From: Euglena gracilis
Taxonomy: Eukaryota; Euglenida; Euglenophyceae; Euglenales
Length of the DNA: 64,000 bases
Direction of reading: 5' to 3'
Assembly: GCA_039621445.1 (NCBI GenBank)
Contig: CP154956.1
Location: 92,400,246 to 92,464,245, forward strand
Below, in pieces: positions 34,301 to 44,146 of the stretch. A program made the translations under genes and the position numbers. The notes beneath the pieces are model-generated. The model was not told the origin of the DNA and ran no database searches. It saw only the letters and a program-made list of their open reading frames with translations. Positions within the stretch are counted from its first letter, which is position 1, and each line of letters starts with the position of its first letter.

Positions 34301-36966
34301 GGCCGTGCAGGGGCGCCGCCCCCCACTAGCCATCGAGTGAGTACCAAAATTGCACTGTTTGCCCCCCCCCCCCCTCGGTACCCATTTGATCTCAAGGCCG
34401 TGCAGGGGCGCCGCCCCCCACTAGCCATCGAGTGAGTACCGAAACTGCACCGTTTGCCACCCCCCCCCGGTACCCATTTGATCTCAAGGCCGTGCAGGGG
34501 CCCCGCCCCCCACTAGCCATCGAGTGCCACCGTTTGCCACCCCTCCCCACCGTTACCCTTTGATCTCAAGGCCGTGCAGGGGCACCGCCCCCCACTAGCC
34601 ATCGAGTGAGTACCAAAATTGCACTGTTTGCCACCCCCCCCCTCGGTACCCATTTGATCTCAAGGCCGTGCAGGGGCGCCGCCCCCCACTAGCCATCGAG
34701 TGAGTACCGAAACTGCACCGTTTGCCACCCCCCCCCCCGGTACCCATTTGATCTCAAGGCCGTGCAGGGGCCCCGCCCCCCACTAGCCATCGAGTGAGTA
34801 CCGAAACTGCACCGTTTGCCCCCCCCCTCGGTACCCATTTGATCTCAAGGCCGTGCAGGGGCGCCGCCCCCAATAGCCATCGAGTGAGTACCGAGACACC
34901 GTTTTGACACCCCCCCCCCTCGGTACCCATTTGATCTCAAGGCCGTGCAGGGGCGCCGCCCCCCACTAGCCATCGAGTGAGTACCGAAACTGCACCGTTT
35001 GCCACCCCCCCCCTCGGTACCCATTTGATCTCAAGGCCGTGCAGGGGCCCCGCCCCCCACTAGCCATCGAGTGAGTACCGAAACTGCACTGTTTGCCACC
35101 CCCCCCTCGGTACCCATTTGATCTCAAGGCCGTGCAGGGGCGCCGCCCCCCACTAGCCATCGAGCCCCCCCCCCCCCCCCCCCCCCTGATCTCAAGGCCG
35201 TGCAGGGGCGCCGCCCCCCACTAGCCATCGAGCCCCCCCCCCCCTCCCCCCCCCCACCCCCCCCCCCCACTAGCCATCGAGTGAGTACCGAAACTGCACC
35301 GTTTGCCACCCCCCCGCCGGTACCCATTTGATCTCAAGGCCGTGCAGGGGCCCCGCCCCCCACTAGCCATCGAGTGAGTACCGAAACTGCACCGTTTGCC
35401 CCCCCCCTCGGTACCCATTTGATCTCAAGGCCGTGCAGGGGCGCCGCCCCCCACTAGCCATCGAGTGAGTACCGAAATTGCACTGTTTGCCCCCGGTACC
35501 CATTTGATCTCAAGGCCGTGCAGGGGCGCCGCCCCCCACTAGCCATCGAGTGAGTACCGAAACTGCACCGTTTTCCACCCCCCCCTCGGTACCATTTTCA
35601 GTCAAGGCCGTGCAGGGGCGCCGCCCCCCACTAGCCATCGAGTGAGTACCGAAACTGCACCGTTTGCCCCCCCCCCCCTCGGTACCCATTTGATCTCAAG
35701 GCCGTGCAGGGGCGCCGCCCCCCACTAGCCATCGAGTGAGTACCGAAACTGCACCGTTTGCCACCCCCCCGCCGGTACCCATTTGATCTCAAGGCCGTGC
35801 AGGGGCCCCGCCCCCCACTAGCCATCGAGTGAGTACCGAAACTGCACCGTTTGCCCCCCCCCTCGGTACCCATTTGATCTCAAGGCCGTGCAGGGGCACC
35901 GCCCCCCACTAGCCATCGAGTGAGTACCGAAATTGCACTGTTTGCCCCCGGTACCCATTTGATCTCAAGGCCGTGCAGGGGCGCCGCCCCCCACTAGCCA
36001 TCGAGTGAGTACCGAAACTGCACCGTTTTCCCCCCCCCCCCCCCGGCACCCATTTGATCTGAAGGCCGTGCAGGGGCCCCGCCCCCCACTAGCCATCGAG
36101 TGAGTACCGAAACTGCACCGTTTGCCCCCCCCCCATTTGATCTCAAGGCCGTGCAGGGGCATCGCCCCCCACTAGCCATCGAGTGAGTACAGAGACTGCA
36201 CCGTTTGCCACACCCCCCCCCCCGGTACCCATTTGATCCCAAGGCCGTGCAGGGGCGCCGCCCCCCACTAGCCTTGTGTACAGAGACTGCTCCATTTTCC
36301 ACCCCCTCCTCTGTACCCATTTGATCTCAAGGCCGTGCAGGGGCACCGCCCCCCACTAGCCATCGAGTGAGTACAGAGACTGCACCGTTTTCCACCCCCC
36401 CCTCCCTCGATACCCATTTGATCTCAAGGCCGTGCAGGGGCATTGCCCCCCACTAGCCGTGTGTACAGAGACTGCACCATTTTCCACCCCCCCCCGTTAC
36501 CCATTTGATGTCAAGGCCGTGCAGGGGCACCGCCCCCCACTAGCCGTCGAGTGAGTACCAAAACTGCACTGTTTTCCACCCCCCCCCCCGACCCATTTGA
36601 TCTCAAGGCCCGTGCAGGGGCACCGCCCCCCACTAGCCGTGAGTACAGGGACTGCACCGTTTTCAACCCCGTCGGTACCCATTTCATCTCAAGGCCGTGC
36701 AGGGGCACCGCCCTCCACCTACCATCTAGTTAGTACAGAGATTGCATTGTTTGCCACCCCCCCCCCTCGGCATTCATCTCAAGGCCGTGCAAGGGCACCG
36801 CCCCCCACTAGCCATCGAGTGAGTACAGAGCTACCCCCCTCCTCCTCGGTACCCGTTTGATCTCAAGGCCGTGCAGGGGCACCGCCCCCCACTAGCCATC
36901 GAGTGAGTAAAGGGGCTGCACCGTTTTTCATCCTCCCCCCCCGGACCAATTTCAGTAAGGCCGTGC
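31320..36966 (+). repeat. Minisatellite, ~95-bp unit, long array
   Basis: Roughly 55-60 units by length. Consensus order: GGTACCCATTTGATCTCAAG, GCCGTGCAGGGGCGCCGCCC, CCCACTAGCCATCGAGTGAG, TACCGAAACTGCACCG, TTTGCCACC and a variable C run. Units differ mainly in C-run length, in GCGCC/CCCC/CACC after GGGG, and in small deletions. A degenerate patch lies at 33355-33545. From about 36240 units acquire GTGTACAGAGACTGC variants, and the array decays near 36960. All Gly/Arg-rich frames on the minus strand are by-products. Confidence 0.97.
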
Positions 36967-36967
36967 A

Positions 36968-37000
36968 GGGCTACTGGAGGGCATCGCCCTCCAGCAGCCC
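36968..37000 (+). other. Terminal hairpin, candidate Helitron 3' end
   Basis: GGGCTACTGGAGGGC and GCCCTCCAGCAGCCC form a 15-bp stem with one mismatch and a 3-nt loop, followed at once by CTAA. Helitrons end with a short hairpin shortly before CTRR. The position just past the minisatellite fits a Helitron that carries the repeat, but the spacing to CTAA is shorter than usual and the next base is not T, so this is tentative. Confidence 0.35.
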
Positions 37001-37003
37001 TAA

Positions 37004-38060
37004 AACCACAAAAAGCTGTTTAGGGGCATCGTCCGCCCGGACAAAACATACCAGCAAAAAAGCAACAAAAATAGCAATAAAGTATGACCATCATTCCATT
37101 GTCCGCACATCAGTGCATGGCAACGAGCGAGTGTATGAGGTGTACAAAGGAACCACATCGCAGTACATGAGAATGGGTGAGACACACAAAGGATTCTCGT
37201 ATTGGTAAGCAAAATAGAACACATCTCAAAATTTCTACCTCCAAGTGCGCATGCCGCACAACGATGATACATCACAACGTTTATTCCAAGTTACTGCTGC
37301 AAGGCGTTAATTTAGGCTGCATCCCAAGAGCCAAGAGACAAATCCGCTGCCTGTGTTCATGTGTCAATGAGAATGTTGTGAATGAGATTATTGTCAATGA
37401 AAACGCTGCCTTCTGCAATCCATTGGGCAAATACGAAAAGAAATAGACACTCGGGAAGTGTAAGTACCTCTAACTCTAATCATTAACAATCCAATTTTTC
37501 CAGTGGCAAACGTCGCCGGTCTCCATGCCGACACAAAAAGCCACATCCCCTTTTGGTAAAACCCCTCTCCCCTAACCCCTCTCCCACTAACCTATCTCGC
37601 TAACAAACACTAACACACCCAACACTAACAACCTAACACTGACTAAAGCCTTACCTGCAACCTAGGGCGAAACCCCAAATTCTAACCTCTTGCCCATGGC
37701 AAGATAGCAAGGTAGGTAACCGCCCGCAACCGTGCGGGTCCCCGGTACCCATAGCCGGGGATACCCAAGCCGATGACATCCCATCATCGTCACCCCACTT
37801 CAGAGGCAACGATGATGGGAGCGGTGCGAACTCGGGGTAACCACGCCTGGGCCGCATTAACCGTTCGGAGGCGTCCCGAATAAAAATGGCAACCTTTTTT
37901 TCACTTTTTAAGACCAAAGACTAACCTATGCAATTATAATCATTACATATATTTTTCAAAATAACTCCAATGGTCTCCATTCTCCACATGGGCATCCTAA
38001 ACCAATTGATTTTTCAATAAAGGATTTTTACACCATCACCACCTGGCCGAGCCGCCGGGC
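37004..38060. other. Unassigned stretch with splice-like signals
   Basis: A frame ending GNERVYEVYKGTTSQYMR and continuing to 37205 looks protein-like and is followed by GGTAAGC at about 37204, a good splice donor. Another donor-acceptor pair (GTAAGTACC near 37458, TTTTTCCAG near 37502) lies downstream. I cannot identify a family. The remainder (CCCCTAACCCCTCTCCC-type low complexity near 37570, A/T-rich near 37900) shows nothing more. Confidence 0.3.
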
Positions 38061-38063
38061 GAG

Positions 38064-38123
38064 CCAGGCCGGGCCGGGCCGGGGTGGTCTCCCAAAGAGC
38101 TCAGCTCTACGTCACACCCTGGT
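38064..38123 (+). repeat. Dispersed fragment of the array unit end
   Basis: CCGGGCCGGGCCGGGGTGG, then TCTCCCAAAGAGCTCAGC and TCTACGTCACACCCTGGT, match the end of the array units almost exactly but stop abruptly at CCCTGGT, before the stem-loop and poly-C tract. It lies 17 kb from the array. Confidence 0.85.
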
Positions 38124-38269
38124 GACATATAGGGGGGGGGTCACGTTAGTATCAAGAAGTTCCTAATTGGCTGAATGGCTCCTGGGCAATATGCAGCGGG
38201 GCCGTAAAGGAATTAAATATGTTCTGTGTTGGCATTTCTCATGCAAAGTCCATCAAAATTTGGAAAGGA

Positions 38270-38357
38270 CCAATTAATCGTTAATCGTCCGAGGCACCTC
38301 AATTAATCGCGATTAATTGTTTGTCGGCTCGAAACGATTAATTGGCACAACCCTATT
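38270..38357. repeat. Dispersed ATTAATCG-rich repeat
   Basis: Contains the palindrome AATTAATCGCGATTAATT and ends GATTAATTGGCACAACCCT. A related copy at about 55424-55531 ends GGTTAATTGCCCAACCCT. No coding content. Confidence 0.5.
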
Positions 38358-38362
38358 TCACC

Positions 38363-38665
38363 CATTGCGCAAAGACTTCACGTGGGACGAGACTAGGACA
38401 TTGAAGAACATGGCAAGCATGGAGAACAAAAAAATCACCAAGCACCAACGAATATGCGAAGCAGCAGGATGGTTGTTCAACCCTTTGTCTTTTCACCCAT
38501 GGTCCGGCTTGGGCCCACTAGGCTCTGGCCTCATCAGCCGTCTCGTCAAGCAAGCACTGGGTGACAGTCAAGGTTGGGCCATGCAGCATATGTCCGCCGA
38601 CATTTGGCAACGCATTTCAGCAGCTTTGATGTCATTTGTGGCAGAGCAGCTCTCGCCAACAATGT
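38363..38665 (+). pseudogene. Non-LTR retrotransposon, C-terminal tail fragment
   Basis: The frame reads KDFTWDETRTLKNMASMEN, KHQRICEAAGWLFNPLSFHP, WSGLGPLGSGLISRLVKQAL and DIWQRISAALMSFVAEQL, the typical tail downstream of the cysteine-rich region in LINE proteins of algae and protists. The same tail occurs at 46.85-47.03 kb on the minus strand, which confirms the family. No reverse transcriptase lies upstream. It abuts another fragment of such an element in the opposite orientation. Confidence 0.7.
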
Positions 38666-38689
38666 CAGTGAAAGGGCAAGCCGGGCACG

Positions 38690-38846
38690 TCTTGCCGCCA
38701 ATTGCCACTTCGGTGCGGGTGTGCACCTTTTTCTCTCTGAGGACCATTGCAAGCGCATCTCGTACAGCGTTATGTCGCTGCACAAGCTTGTTCTTCTTGC
38801 AACAAAGCAAATGGTCACCAAAGGGATCAAGGGTCTCGCCCCTCAA
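38690..38846 (-). pseudogene. Non-LTR retrotransposon, post-RT cysteine region fragment
   Basis: Minus-strand text DPFGDHLLCCKKNKLVQRHN followed by AVRDALA and EVAIGG is the signature region that follows the reverse transcriptase in this LINE class (DPFGDH.LCCK...RHN.LRD). It should sit upstream of the tail on the same strand, but here it is inverted relative to the adjacent tail at 38363-38665. The two form a convergent pair of fragments. Confidence 0.75.
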
Positions 38847-38860
38847 AAAAAATAGCCGTG

Positions 38861-38929
38861 TGACCTCGTGGGTTTCGAACCCACGACCATACCATCATAA
38901 GACATGTGCCGCCATTATGTTAATGGTCA
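38861..38929 (-). tRNA. tRNA-like sequence, anticodon reads ATG (His-like), probably a pseudogene
   Basis: The minus strand has an acceptor stem TGACCAT/GAGGTCA with one mismatch and a perfect T arm (GTGGG TTCGAAA CCCAC) with a B-box-like GGTTCGAAACC. A weak anticodon stem holds ATG in the loop. The D arm does not pair, so it is more likely a tRNA relic or the tRNA-derived head of a SINE than a working gene. It sits right beside the LINE fragments. Confidence 0.4.
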
Positions 38930-39136
38930 CTCTGTATGCATTTGTATGGACTTTTATCAAAATTTCTTAAAGAATGTCATTTTGGCCATTTTTTTTGCCA
39001 AACAAGTGCTCTTGTAGTGAACCTCACCAGTGAAGTAAACTTCACCCAATTTACCCTAACCAAATTTAACTTTCCCTCACCCCCCTCAAAATGACACCCC
39101 AAACGTGGCCAATTTTTTTTGGCAAATTTTGGTCAA
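38930..39136. other. Unassigned, A/T and C-run mosaic
   Basis: Holds GTGAACCTCACCAGTGAAG-type short inverted motifs near 39017, resembling those near 56690-56770. No gene seen. Confidence 0.3.
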
Positions 39137-39575
39137 GGCTGCATAGAGGTAGAGGGATAGAGGTAGAGGTGGAGGTAGAGGTAGAGGTAGAGGTAGAGGT
39201 TTTCCAACCTCCTCTATCCCTCTATGTCACCTCTATGTCAAAAACCAAAGGAAAATGGCCTTACTGAAGGAATTTTTTTGCAAGCAAAGGGGAAATACAT
39301 GAAAAGTTTCAGAATTGTTCAATGTGGTCACATAACTGCACCAATAAATTTCAAAACCACCAACCCACATATTGTTTCTCATCCCCTCGCCGTTTTGTAT
39401 GTGTTTTCATGCACAATTGCCATTTTCCGAGCATATGGGGTGTTTTATGACCCCGTTTGAGGCCATTTTGGTCCATTTTATGGACATAGAGGTGACATAG
39501 AGGTAGAGGTAGAGGTAGAGGTGGTTGACATAGAGGTAGAGGCCTTTGACCTCTACCTCTACCTCTATGCCGCCC
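39137..39575. mobile_element. MITE-like element with AGAGGT-repeat termini
   Basis: The left end GGCTGCATAGAGGTAGAGG is matched by the inverted right end, where CCTCTACCTCTATGCCGCC is complementary with one mismatch. Both ends are expanded AGAGGT hexamer repeats (39142-39200, 39485-39570). The interior of ~280 bp is unique and noncoding. No clear target duplication is seen. Confidence 0.5.
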
Positions 39576-39819
39576 TGTTTTGGTTTATCCCCTCAAAGGG
39601 TTCACCCCTCATTTTCCTTCAACACCAAAGGCGACAAAGGCCAAAATTTGACCTCCCCTCCAAAGTGTACCCCCCCCCGGAGTGGCCATTTGGGTCCCAC
39701 GATGCCTGGAGGGTGGCCACTTTGAGGGGGGTGAGAGTAGTGAAATTAAGGTAGTTAAGCTAACTTCACTGAGGCAGATGAGGGGGAGGGTTCTGGGTTT
39801 TGTACTTCACCATAGTTTC

Positions 39820-40012
39820 TGTGACAAGAACTGTGTTTTGGGCCAAGAGTTAGGGGGAGCCTGGGGGCGGGGACCGCGGCGCCGAAGGCGCCGTGGTCGC
39901 CCCCAGGCCCCCCTAAAACCTTGGCCCAGAACACTGTTCTTGGTTTGAAACCGTGTTTGGGCGAAGATTTAAGACTTTAAAGTCTCGAAATCGGCCCAAA
40001 TACGGTTTCAAA
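39820..40012. repeat. Paired long-hairpin element, copy 1
   Basis: 39825-39942 folds into a ~55-bp imperfect hairpin with apex GGCGCCGAAGGCGCC and arms containing GGGCCAAGAGTTAGGGGG and CCCCCCTAAAACCTTGGCCC. A second hairpin follows at 39947-40012, with GAAACCGTGTTTGGGC pairing with GGCCCAAATACGGTTTC. An inverted copy of the pair lies at 55.3-55.7 kb. Confidence 0.75.
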
Positions 40013-40660
40013 CAATGAACTTCATGGGTGTCCAGAAACACTTCTGGCAAATGCTTATTTATTGGTGCTCACACATGTTTTGGTATGGTGATCTTTGCAC
40101 TTCTGCGCCGAAACCCATATGATACTCAAGACCGTTGACGGTTGATACTGGCCTTCCGAAAAAGAGGGGGAGCAGCCTGGCCACCTGGATGCGGTAGCGG
40201 CCGGCGTCAAAATGCAAGGAATGACTAAGCAAGGAAAGAGGGGTCCTGGGGTGCGTGATTTTTTTAAATTTCATAACTTTCATAAATTTCAAAAATTACC
40301 GTAAGTTACGGTAAGTTACGGGTGTGTAATTTATAAAAAGTAAATTACGCAAAATTTGCAATGCTACCGCACCTGGATCTGCCTAGCTCGCCAGGAAACA
40401 TAATGCGCCTTGGCGTTTGAAAATTGTGTTGATGTGAACGTGCATCACTTGCAGGATGCCCGTACATCCTCCAGGAATGTACAAGATGTCACACCCCCTG
40501 TCCTTCGGCTCCTTTAAAACTGCGGTGTCGCTGCAGAACATGGAGAAAAATTGCTGACTTCAAGAATCACAACACCAATGTGCCGAGAAGAGATCCACAA
40601 CCAGACACGTCTTTTTGTTCAGCTTGGACCGTCGCAGCATGCTCTGTATCAAAATGGGTG
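40013..40660. other. Unassigned stretch
   Basis: No gene recognised. It contains short direct repeats of GTAAGTTACG at about 40302-40321 and AAATTACGC-type A/T-rich sequence. Confidence 0.3.
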
Positions 40661-40667
40661 TGGGGTT

Positions 40668-40758
40668 CACGGGCTTTGTCCTGAGCCCTGTGTACGGGTG
40701 CACAGGCTTTGTCCGGAGCGGAGGACAAAGCCCCACAGGGCTCAGGACAAAGCCCGTG
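40668..40758. repeat. Perfect 25-bp cruciform-forming inverted repeat
   Basis: The arm at 40668-40692 (begins CACGGGCTTTGTCC) and the arm at 40734-40758 (ends GGACAAAGCCCGTG) are exact reverse complements. The 41-bp loop holds a further inner pair GGCTTTGTCC / GGACAAAGCC. A third GGACAAAGCCCGTGGACC copy lies at about 40783. Frames across it are incidental. Confidence 0.85.
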
Positions 40759-41101
40759 CACCCCCACCCCCCCTCCGGATTTGGACAAAGCCCGTGGACC
40801 CCCTACAGCGGCCATGTAGACACCCGTTGGCCTATTTTTTCACTTTCCACAGCTGTGGTGCCCGTACAGCTCGTTAACGCGGCCGAGTTGTTGATGATTT
40901 CCTGAGGGACCCGGAGAGAGGTTTGGAATCCTTGACGGCAGAGTCAACTGACACTGACACTTTTTGGGGACACTTTAGAGGTAGCCGTTCCTCATCCTGA
41001 GGGGAGCGTTAAAAATATGAAAAAAGGCATACACAGCCCTGAAGAATATGCAAAAAGTTTGCGAGACTGGGGGTTGGAAAACGCAGAAATTGGATGAGTA
41101 C

Positions 41102-41388
41102 CAGGGATTTTTTTAAGTTTGGACCCCCGGGGGGGGGAGGGGGGGGAGAGGGGGTGGGTCCGCCGGACCCCCTCCCCCCCCCCCGGGGGGGGTCCCCCCC
41201 CGGAGGGGGGTGGGATATACTTTTCGGCGCCGCAGGCGCCGAAAAAATTCTATTTTTAGCACTTTTCGCAATTTTTCGGCCATTTTTTGTGGGTCCCCCG
41301 GGCCCCCCCCCCCCCACCCCCCCGGGTGGCCCCCCTCAGGGGGTTGGGGGGGACCCCCCCTCCCCCCCCGGTCTTAAAAAAACCCCTG
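41102..41388. mobile_element. hAT-type MITE, 287 bp, with 8-bp target duplication
   Basis: The element starts CAGGGATTTTTTTAAG and ends CTTAAAAAAACCCCTG, complementary apart from one position. It is flanked by perfect direct repeats ATGAGTAC at 41094-41101 and 41389-41396. CAGGG ends with an 8-bp target duplication are the hallmark of the hAT superfamily. The interior is G/C-run DNA with palindromes (GGCGCCGCAGGCGCC near 41226) and no transposase, so it is nonautonomous. Confidence 0.85.
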
Positions 41389-41396
41389 ATGAGTAC

Positions 41397-42280
41397 ATGG
41401 TTGCCTTTTGCAAAGTGGACCCTCTGTGCGGAATGCCTGGTCAACACAGAAACCAAATTTGTGGCGGTCAAGGCAAACCAGAAAGTGCTGTGTGAGGAAA
41501 CTGGAGTGCCATTGTGTGAATGGGCACCTACGACTCTGACCACTAACGTGAATGCGCTGTCGGTGCTCCAAAAGCATGGCAGGCCACAGGGTCCTGTGTT
41601 TTTCTGTAAAATACCAAAGGACCCTGACAAAAGCAGTTTAAAATCCTTCACTTCATTACTCTTCGTATCTTCTTGGTTCATCTTCTGCTTCTTCACATTT
41701 TAACCTGGGAGTGACAGGATGACAAATGAAAGACAACGGAATGACATGAAATGTGGTACCACTGAAAAAATTACAGGATTACAAATCAATTTACAGAATT
41801 ATAGTTTGAAGGCGAAGGAAAGTAAATTGGAAAGCAAGAAAACACAGAATGCAAGGCCAAAATGTCACCAAAACACCAGGCCCAGGCAGAAAATGATATA
41901 AAAACAGAACGCCCAACATAAGAGATGCCACACAAGATGGTGGGACTCAACATTGTCACCCAGCGGACCAAATTTTGGAGAAAATTCCACAAAACCCTGA
42001 TGAAAATACTACTGGGCTTTTCCCTGCAGAGACCCTCCCTGGGGCAGCCCTTGCTGGAACTGCAGTGGGGATTCACCGTCTTGACGGGCCTGCTGGGAAT
42101 TTCCCTGCTGCAAATGCTGCTGGGATTTCCCCTTCAAATGGTTAATGGTAATTTTTTGGTTGAAGATGTTGTTGGCCTTTCTCCGCTGTCAATACAAACA
42201 CGTTGCACTTCTGCTGGGTTTTCTCCTGCCAATGCTGGGATTTTTCTGGTCGCAAACCTTAGGCGGCCTAATTTGCACTT
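41397..42280. other. Unassigned, possible disrupted exon beside the MITE
   Basis: A plus-strand frame runs from the MITE edge to about 41703 (segments CAECLVNTETKFVAVKANQK and EETGVPLCEWAPTTL). Joined across the MITE with the target duplication counted once, it can extend leftward (FARLGVGKRRNW). No family recognised. The rest to 42280 is unassigned. Confidence 0.3.
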
Positions 42281-42284
42281 AAGC

Positions 42285-43400
42285 TTTTTTCTTTTTATTT
42301 GCGCACTTGCGCAAATTTACAAATTTTTTGATTCTGCTTTGTTTCGGCTGTGAAGGTCGGGGGGTTTGAAAACACGTGGACAAGAGAGTGCAAAAAATGG
42401 TCGAAATTATGATTTTGGCTGTGTGACCCTCGGGACTTTGGCAAAAATGGTGTTTTTGGGGTGTCTCAAAATGGACTTTGTACGTCGAAACCCCCGGGAC
42501 CTTGCCGGCCCAAAGAGAAAAAAAATGCAAAAAAGCACCTGAGGAACGGGACCTTTGCTGCCCCTATTACTTCTTTCGGCTGTGCCCCCGGGTGTGTCCG
42601 AGCTGCCGGCGGTGTGTGTCCTGGGTGTTTGCCGGACTGCGTTGCTTGGTGGGTGTGGTGTGACCGAGCGGGCGGGAATGACGCAGGGGAGGGAAGATGA
42701 GTGCGGGGTGTTTCGCAAGGGAAGCGCAGGGGGGATGAAATGGGGGTCCGCAGTGAATGAAGGGAATGAAGGGGACGGGTGTCTCCCACCCGGCTTATAC
42801 CCGGGACCCGCACAACCAGCTGTGTGGCAAAGAACCCAGCGGAAGAAGCCCAACATTGGAAGGACAAGATTGTGTTTATAGGCGCAAATGCGCGCACCAA
42901 CATGTTTATGTTTTTTTGCGCAATTGTGCAAATAAACATAATTATGTCCTTCAAAGATTGGGCTTTAGTACCCATGATCTGACGCTGTTGATAAACGGCG
43001 TGACATAGAGGCTGCGACGGCACGGACTAACGGGCCATCCAGTTGGTGAGTTTGTCACACTGTTTGTCGACACGCAAGCTTATGGGTGCAAATGCACGCA
43101 CAAACAAAACTTATGTTTATGCGCGCATTTGTGCAAATGCGCAAACAAACATGTTCTTTGTTTATTTGTGCATTTGCGCAAATAAACACAGAGAAGAACG
43201 GTGTGATGGAAACATAACCGTCAAACGCCGACAGCAGATGTGGTTTATTTGCGCATTTGCACGCATCACGTTGTTTGTGGGCGCAAATGCGCAAATAAAC
43301 TGCATGAAGAAACCACACAATTTATTATGTTTATTTGCGCATTTGCGCCCACAAAACAACGTGATGCGCGCAAATGCGCAAATAAACCACCAAGGGAGGA
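42285..43400. repeat. Cluster 1 of GCGCAAATGCGC palindromic elements
   Basis: Repeated short elements built on TTTATTTGCGCATTTGCGC and its complement, often flanked by GTTTGTGGGC or GCACCAAC, at about 42297, 42880-42945, 43085-43190, 43245-43300 and 43325-43390. The core ATTTGCGCAAAT is a perfect palindrome. The copies occur in both orientations with unique sequence between them (42360-42850 is unassigned, with no convincing gene). Confidence 0.8.
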
Positions 43401-44146
43401 GTAAAAAGCGATTTCATTTGGTCCTCCTGCAACTAACCTTAGTGGCTTCTGAATGGGTTGAAAGCAGATGACCACACCGTCTCCTCTGGCACATGGTGTT
43501 ATTGTGCCGTTTTTTTTTACCATTGACAGGTCCCACAAAAGATGGAGACATAGAATCTCTTGAAGGTTCGTGCACAGCCACCCGGTAACGGTACACATCC
43601 ACCGGCACCAATTTTTGGTTCCCAAGGGCCCTGCCGCTGACCTGCGGCCTCGGCTCCGCCGCTAAAGCCCCATCGGCTGCTGATGCTTCAGCACCCAGCA
43701 GGCCGGCATCAACCTCCCAGGTGCAACGACACCCACCACAACGGCCACGTTATTCCCCGCAACCGGGTGTAAGACAAGGGGGACGACGTGGTGCCAACCA
43801 GCAGCCGGAGAGAGATAGCCCTCAAACACCTGTTACTTTGGATGCAAGGAAGTGTTGAAGCTTTACCACTGGATCGGGTGCGTCAAAGCGGTGGCACTCC
43901 CCCCCCCCAAATTATGCACAAAACCCGGTGTTTTTTACGTTTTTCAAGGGGAAAATGGCAAAGAAAACCATAAAACGGACTCCGGCCCGACACATCCCGG
44001 GTGTTTAAGGTGCCAATTTTTGTTTTCTTGTAACGCAGTTCTGTTGCACAAAAGGTGTCGAACAGTCACAGGTCGTCTGCACGACATCAATTCATTACGT
44101 TTAACTGCTAAACAGAGTGCCAAACGGTGGACTGGGGGGGGGGTAT
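43401..44146. other. Unassigned stretch
   Basis: No recognisable gene. Several short frames on both strands lack family features. It ends in a G run leading into the TIR element. Confidence 0.25.

Noticed and set aside
31320-36960. CRISPR-like array
   Set aside because: Repeats are ~95 bp with no unique spacers, only variable C runs, in a eukaryotic context; it is a minisatellite.
38363-38855. Twin-priming 5' inversion of one LINE
   Set aside because: The order is tail followed by inverted upstream part. Twin priming gives an inverted upstream part followed by the tail.
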